This document shows, one piece after another, positions 59,871 to 64,000 of a DNA stretch of 64,000 nucleotides (positions are counted from its first letter, which is position 1; each line of letters begins with the position of its first letter). This stretch comes from Lustribacter sp049512335 (GTDB taxonomy: Bacteria; Vulcanimicrobiota; Vulcanimicrobiia; Vulcanimicrobiales; Vulcanimicrobiaceae). The translations under genes were made by a program, and so were the position numbers. The notes under the pieces were generated by a model. That model was not told the DNA's origin. It ran no database searches and saw nothing but the letters and a program-made list of their open reading frames with translations. The DNA is taken from contig JBEKXE010000001.1 of assembly GCA_049512335.1 (NCBI GenBank), forward strand, positions 65,249-129,248. The letters run 5' to 3'.

Positions 59871-62273
59871 CTACGCCGGGACGGTTGAGACGAGATCGAT
59901 GCGGGTGGCGCCGATGCGTTCGGCGACGGCCGCGAGTTCGGGACTGGCGGTGAAGAGGATCGTCTGCGCGTCGAAGGCGTTGTGCGCGATGATCGGGATG
60001 CAGCGCTCGATGCGCACGTCGTCCCAGTAGGCGAACGGGTCGTCGAGCAGCAGCGGCGGCAGCTCGAGGCCCTCGGCGAACATGCGCGCCATCGCGATGC
60101 GGATGATCAGGTAGACCTGGTCGCGCGTACCGGCCGAGAGCGATTCCAAGTCGACGATTTGGCCGGTCTCCGGCACGCGCGCCTTGACGATGAACGACGC
60201 GGGGTCGACGCGGATCTCGCTGTACCGCCCGCCCGTGACCTTGTGCAGCGCTTCGGCGGCGTACGTTTCCAGCCGGCGCGCGAACGCTTGATGGGCTTCG
60301 TGCGTCAGACGTGAAACGGTAGCGGCGGCGAGCGCGAGCGCGCGTTCGAACGTTTCCAGCTGAGCGATCTCGGCCCGCAGGCGCTCGGCGTCCTCTTCGA
60401 TCGGCGCCAGCTCCGGGATCGCGTTCTCGCCGAGCTTCAGCTCGACGGTCAGGGTGGCGCTGGTCAGCTCGGCATCGCGCATCGCGCGCTCGAGCTCCGC
60501 GATCTTGGCGTTGGCTTCGTCCCGCAGCGCGCGGCCGTACGACTCGGCCGGCACGATTCCCGCCGCGGCCAGCGCGTCGCGTTCGCTCACCAGCGCGAAC
60601 TCGTCGTCGTCGCGCAGGATCTCGCTGCGCTGCAGCGCCAGCATCGCCATGCCGTTGTCGACGCCGTCACGTTTGCGCCGCCGCTGCGCGCGGTCGTCGG
60701 CGATCGTGCGCCGTTCCTCGCGCGTGCCGATCACGTCGGGCAGCAGCACGTCGGCGAGCCGGTCGAACACGGCGGCGGCGCGCCGTTCTTCGTCGCGCAG
60801 TTCGCCGGCGCGGGCGTTGCCGCGCTCGGCGTTGGCCAGCATGCGTTGCAATTCCGCCAAACGTTCGCGCCGGTGCGTGAGATCCTCGATGCTCGTGACG
60901 CCCAGCCGGTCGAGCACCGCGGCGACCGTCGCGCTGGCGTTGCGTTCGGCGCTGAGCGATTCGTCGGCGACGCGTTGCTTCTGCGCGGCCGCCCGGGCGT
61001 TGCGTATCCGTTCGCGGCTGCGCCACGCGACGACGGCGAACGCAACCGCTGCTACGGCTGCGAAGACTTCGGTGAACGACCACCAGTGCGCGATCGCCAT
61101 CGCCAGCGCCAGCACGCCGAAAACGGCGCCGACCGCCAGCGCGATCCCGGCCAGCGTGCGGCCCCCGCTCCCTTCGCGCCGGGCCGCGGCTGCTTCGTTG
61201 GCCGCCGCGGCGGCCGCGATACGCGCCGCCGTCGCTTGTTCGGCCGCGCCGCGCAGGGCTTGGAATTCCAGCTCGTCGATCGTGCCCGCGTCGGCGCGGC
61301 GCGCCGCCAGTTCGCTGCGCTCGACGACCGTGAGCTGCCCCACCTGCGCGTCGCTTTCGGCGGTCGAGGCGGCACTCTCGGCGGTGCGCCACGCGTAGAA
61401 CGCGGCGTCGAGCTCGCCGATGCGCTCGGCCGGAAAGTCGGCGACGTCATCGTAGCGCGCGCGTTCCGCTTGCAGCGCGGCGAGATCGTCGCGATAGATG
61501 CGCAAGCCCTCGAGGCGCGAGCGCAGTTCGGCCGCCTGCAAGCTCTTGAGCTCCAGCTCGGCGCCGGCGCGCCGTTCGGTCAAGCGCTCGCGTTCGGCCA
61601 GCATGGCCGCGCGCCGTTCGCGCAGCTGCGCCAGCGCGTCGCGCCGGTCGCGGGCGCTCGCGGCCTCGGCGGTACGGCGGGCCAGCGCGTCGCGCAGCGA
61701 CTTCAGCGGGTTGTTGACGGTCGAGCGCGGCGTTCCGACGTGCGTCTTGCGTGCGTCTTCCAGGCGCCGCACGGCGCCCAGCGCCGCATCTTCCTTGGGA
61801 CCGCCGTCGAGCGCGCGCGCGAGCGCCGTCGCGATCGGCGCGTTGCGCTCGGCATCGATGCCGACGCTCTGCTGCAGCACGCACGAGGCGTTGATGAACG
61901 CATCGTAGGGGATGCGCAAGTGCACGTCGCCGGGCGAAATCGTGCGGCCGAGCGCGACGTCGCCCGCGATATCGTTTCCGTCGCGATCGTAGACGTGCAC
62001 GCCCTTCGCGTCGCGCGCGTAATCGCGCTGGACCTCGAACGCGCGCCCGTCGGACAATTCGTAGAACAGCGTCGTCGCGTACGTACCGCCGTCCCACGGG
62101 CGCCAGGCTTCCTTGCGCCGCCCGCTGCCGTAGAGCGATGCGACGATGGCCGCCGCCACCGTCGATTTGCCGGCTTCGTTGGGGCCGTAGACGACGTTGA
62201 GACCGTCGCTGAACGCAAACGTGCGGCCGGCCAAGCGGCCGAAGCCCGCGATCGTCAAGCGGCGCAGCTTCAC
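59871..62273 (-). CDS. SMC-like ATPase of YhaN/SbcC type with two central membrane helices
   Basis: 800 aa from GTG 62273 (GTGA overlap with the nuclease gene). N-terminal ABC half with KLRRLTIAGFGRLAGRTF and Walker A YGPNEAGKSTV, long coiled coils, and C-terminal half with signature LESLSAGTRDQVYLIIR and Walker B LLLDDPFAYWDD. At residues 372-392 and 401-420 lie two hydrophobic segments (TLAGIALAVGAVFGVLALAMAIA and FTEVFAAVAAVAFAVVAW) at the apex of the coiled coil, where SbcC/Rad50 has a zinc hook; no CxxC is present. This is the Bacillus YhaN pattern. Probably works with the adjacent nuclease on DNA ends near the membrane. Confidence 0.85.
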   Translation of the reverse strand: MKLRRLTIAGFGRLAGRTFAFSDGLNVVYGPNEAGKSTVAAAIVASLYGSGRRKEAWRPWDGGTYATTLFYELSDGRAFEVQRDYARDAKGVHVYDRDGNDIAGDVALGRTISPGDVHLRIPYDAFINASCVLQQSVGIDAERNAPIATALARALDGGPKEDAALGAVRRLEDARKTHVGTPRSTVNNPLKSLRDALARRTAEAASARDRRDALAQLRERRAAMLAERERLTERRAGAELELKSLQAAELRSRLEGLRIYRDDLAALQAERARYDDVADFPAERIGELDAAFYAWRTAESAASTAESDAQVGQLTVVERSELAARRADAGTIDELEFQALRGAAEQATAARIAAAAAANEAAAARREGSGGRTLAGIALAVGAVFGVLALAMAIAHWWSFTEVFAAVAAVAFAVVAWRSRERIRNARAAAQKQRVADESLSAERNASATVAAVLDRLGVTSIEDLTHRRERLAELQRMLANAERGNARAGELRDEERRAAAVFDRLADVLLPDVIGTREERRTIADDRAQRRRKRDGVDNGMAMLALQRSEILRDDDEFALVSERDALAAAGIVPAESYGRALRDEANAKIAELERAMRDAELTSATLTVELKLGENAIPELAPIEEDAERLRAEIAQLETFERALALAAATVSRLTHEAHQAFARRLETYAAEALHKVTGGRYSEIRVDPASFIVKARVPETGQIVDLESLSAGTRDQVYLIIRIAMARMFAEGLELPPLLLDDPFAYWDDVRIERCIPIIAHNAFDAQTILFTASPELAAVAERIGATRIDLVSTVPA

Positions 62274-63367
62274 GGTGCGATCTCGGCGCCGTCGAAGGCC
62301 GCCACGACCAGCGCCAGTGCCCGCCGCGCGTCGTCGTCGCCGCCGTCGGCGGCGGCCAGCAGTTCCGCCACCGCGCGGCCGCGCACGTTGGACTCGTGCG
62401 CGATCGCGGCGTAATCGGCGATCGTGCTGCGGTCGACGAGATCGAGCGCGCCGAGATGCGCGCCGGCGCGTTCGGTCAGCAGTGCGCGATCGACGCGCGT
62501 TCCGGGCTGCACGGTGCCGCGCAGCGTCGCGCGCACGAAGTCGTTCTTGCCGAGTCCGTCCAGCGCGCGCTCGCACGCCGCGATCACCGCCGCCTCGTCG
62601 CCGGCATCGCCGACCGGGATCGTCACCTCCAGCAGGCGCGTGCGCGCGATCGGCACGGCCTCGACGCCGATCGACGCGTCGTCGCGCACGGTCACCACCA
62701 GCGCGCCGTGCTCGCCGCGTTCGCCGAACTTTACCGGTTCGGGCGCGCCCGGGTATGCGAACACGGGCCCGGCCGCGTCGGCGTATACCGTGCCGCCGTG
62801 ATAGTGGCCGGTCAGCGCCAGCGTGGCGCCGGCCGCGCGGATCTCGGCGGCCGTGAACGGTGCGGTCGCGCGTTTGCCCGGCGGACAACGTTCCTCGTCG
62901 CTGCCGTGCACGAGCGCCAAACGCACGCCGCTGCGATCGAACGTGATGCCGGCGAACGGGCGTCCGGGTTCGGCGGGCGTGTGACCGAAGCCGTAGAGCG
63001 TGAGGTCGGGTGCGAGCGGGACCGCGTTCCACGACGCGTCCGCGAACACTCGCACGTTGGCCGGCAGATCGTCGCGCGCGTAGATCGAGCGCGCGGCGAA
63101 CGGGTCGTGGTTGCCGGGCGCGACGAACACCGGCTTGCCGAAGCGTGCGAACTGCGCGAACAGAAAACGCGCGGTCGCCGGGCCCGCGCGTTCGCTTTCG
63201 TAGAGGTCGCCGCCGATCGTGAGCACGTCTGCGCCGCGCTCGAGCGCGAGGTCGACGATGCGTGCGAAGGCGTCGGCGAGGGCGGCGCGCCGGGCCCCGC
63301 CGCCGCGCACGTCGGCGAAGACCGTTTCTAAATGCACGTCCGCGGCGTGAACGATCGTCGTCGCCAT
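62270..63367 (-). CDS. DNA repair exonuclease, SbcD/YhaO-like metallophosphoesterase
   Basis: 365 aa. Metal-binding blocks in order: IVHAADVHLETVF, VLTIGGDLYESE, FVAPGNHDPF, LVHGS, LTGHYHGGTV. Mre11/SbcD family nuclease core in the first 230 residues, then a capping domain (TVRDDASIGVEAVPI; TRLLEVTIPVGD). Pairs with the SMC-like ATPase gene that overlaps its 3' end, as sbcD-sbcC or yhaO-yhaN. Double-strand break processing is the family role; the membrane-helix partner favours the YhaO branch. Confidence 0.88.
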   Translation of the reverse strand: MATTIVHAADVHLETVFADVRGGGARRAALADAFARIVDLALERGADVLTIGGDLYESERAGPATARFLFAQFARFGKPVFVAPGNHDPFAARSIYARDDLPANVRVFADASWNAVPLAPDLTLYGFGHTPAEPGRPFAGITFDRSGVRLALVHGSDEERCPPGKRATAPFTAAEIRAAGATLALTGHYHGGTVYADAAGPVFAYPGAPEPVKFGERGEHGALVVTVRDDASIGVEAVPIARTRLLEVTIPVGDAGDEAAVIAACERALDGLGKNDFVRATLRGTVQPGTRVDRALLTERAGAHLGALDLVDRSTIADYAAIAHESNVRGRAVAELLAAADGGDDDARRALALVVAAFDGAEIAP

Positions 63368-63383
63368 CGCCGTCTTCTTCGCG

Positions 63384-63715
63384 TTAGGTGGTAGTCAGAT
63401 ACTTCCCGTACCAGGCGGTCATTTTCGACCAGGCGTCGGTCGCGGCCGCCGGGTTGTAGCTGGCGTCGTTCGGTCGACTTGAGAGTCGATGCCCCAGATG
63501 TGGGCCGACAGTACGATGCCGGGCGTCGTCGCGGTGATGCTCTTGGGCATCGCGAGATACGAGCTGATTTTCGCATTGGGGCGGTCGAGCGTCGGCTGCC
63601 GGATGATCAGCGCCGGATCGTCTTCCGGAACGATGGGCGGATGGGGCTTTCCGAACTCCTGCGCGTCGGCGGGGACGGTTGCACCAGCCGCAATGGCTGC
63701 GGCCGAGCCGCCCAT
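63384..63715 (-). pseudogene. Internally deleted dienelactone hydrolase pseudogene
   Basis: From ATG 63715 the first 80 codons give a signal-like start (GGSAAAIAAGATVPADA) and the typical secreted dienelactone hydrolase N-terminus (ALIIRQPTLDRP; ISSYLAMP; TPGIVLSAHIWGIDSQV). Around 63475 this stops abruptly; in another frame the next bases encode DASYNPAAATDAWSKMTAWY ending LTTT and TAA at 63384, the usual C-terminal end of the same family. The middle (about 170 residues with the Cys/Asp/His triad) is missing and the frame is shifted, so a deletion of a non-multiple of three has destroyed the gene. Confidence 0.8.
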
Positions 63716-63802
63716 GAACCGGCTACGGTCGATAAGTCGTCGTCAGAATCTCCTGTTCACGAATGTGGGGGAGGACCGGCTGGAATTACCAAACGTCCGG
63801 GC

Positions 63803-64000
63803 ATGCGTATCACGAACGGCGTCTCTTTCCTGCGCACCTGTGCGGTCGCGGCCGCCCTCGTTGCAGCACTGTTCTCTCAGTCCGGTATCGCCCGCGCCGA
63901 CATCATCGACGACTGGAGCACCATCACCGCGCTCCCCGCGCCGCCGCAGCTGAAGCCGGCGGCGCTGGACGCGAAGACGACGGCGCTCCTGATGCTCGAC
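63803..64000 (+). CDS. Secreted isochorismatase-like cysteine hydrolase, 3'-truncated by window edge
   Basis: 66 codons from ATG 63803 to the window end. Signal peptide (CAVAAALVAALFSQSGIARA), then DDWSTITALPAPPQLKPAALDAKTTALLMLD, the normal lead-in to an isochorismatase-family domain, whose first catalytic Asp is the last residue visible. The catalytic Lys and Cys lie outside. Divergent from the dienelactone hydrolase remnant, 87 bp apart. Family call rests on this N-terminal block only. Confidence 0.65.
   Translation, partial: MRITNGVSFLRTCAVAAALVAALFSQSGIARADIIDDWSTITALPAPPQLKPAALDAKTTALLMLD

Noticed and set aside
59871..63032. SMC-like ATPase starting at 63032 (1053 codons)
   Set aside because: The first 253 codons are antisense-like Arg-rich sequence within the nuclease gene; the ATPase fold starts at GTG 62273 in a GTGA overlap.
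63489..63953. 154-codon + strand open frame between the pseudogene and the isochorismatase
   Set aside because: It is antisense to the dienelactone hydrolase remnant and out of frame with the isochorismatase start at 63803, which has a proper signal peptide.

Overview
The window is 64 kb of very GC-rich, densely packed DNA from a diderm (two-membrane) bacterium. Complete early lipid A and LPS-transport genes, a TamB/BamA/OmpH block and an SLH-domain porin show an outer membrane with LPS. The companions (a DUF3084 protein beside a RuvC-like protein, a TIGR03492-type LpxB relative, a porin anchored by an SLH domain, MinCDE, S41 proteases) are not a proteobacterial set. They recall Cyanobacteria-related phyla; Candidatus Eremiobacterota (WPS-2) is my best guess, by inference only. 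No rRNA, tRNA, CRISPR array, transposase or prophage was seen.

Bases 1-24169, envelope biogenesis supercluster, all on +: tamB (5' end outside the window), a hairpin-rich spacer, bamA, three ompH/skp paralogues, lpxD, lpxC, fabZ, lpxA, lpxB, a metallophosphatase that may fill the missing LpxH step, a second LpxB-like protein, an O-antigen ligase-like protein, lptC, lptB, lptF/G, DUF3084, a RuvC-fold protein, the SLH porin, a TPR protein and a GT4 glycosyltransferase. Most junctions are ATGA/GTGA/TTGA overlaps, so the block is probably translated as one or a few long operons.

Bases 24170-25980, accessory cassette: three short co-oriented genes of lower GC (a TIGR04255 family protein and two unknowns) behind a tandem 11-bp-spaced motif. 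This is the best candidate for an undescribed system.

Bases 25981-32769: a secreted protein with a CpaC-like N-terminal domain, RecQ, then dnaX-ybaB-recR (recR and most of ybaB differ sharply in codon use) and a MOSC protein. Bases 32870-40321: the widespread MoxR/DUF58/DUF4129/DUF4350/SpoIIM/RDD group plus a DUF697-like protein. Bases 40550-44737: minC, two minD genes, minE, rodA. Here one copy of a 100-bp dispersed repeat and two short REP-like tags sit inside or against coding sequence.

Bases 44740-57569: a membrane GGDEF-EAL protein, an RNase E/G with a long basic tail, a HAD phosphatase, and a leftward operon ftsE-ftsX-(REC-GGDEF)-(coiled coil-M23), followed after 147 bp by two S41 proteases. 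It links FtsEX division signalling, a nucleotide-signalling domain and wall hydrolysis. Bases 57639-64000: an acyl-CoA dehydrogenase, a Tat-exported amidohydrolase, a YhaO/YhaN-like (SbcD/SbcC-type) pair, an internally deleted dienelactone hydrolase pseudogene and the start of a secreted isochorismatase-like hydrolase.
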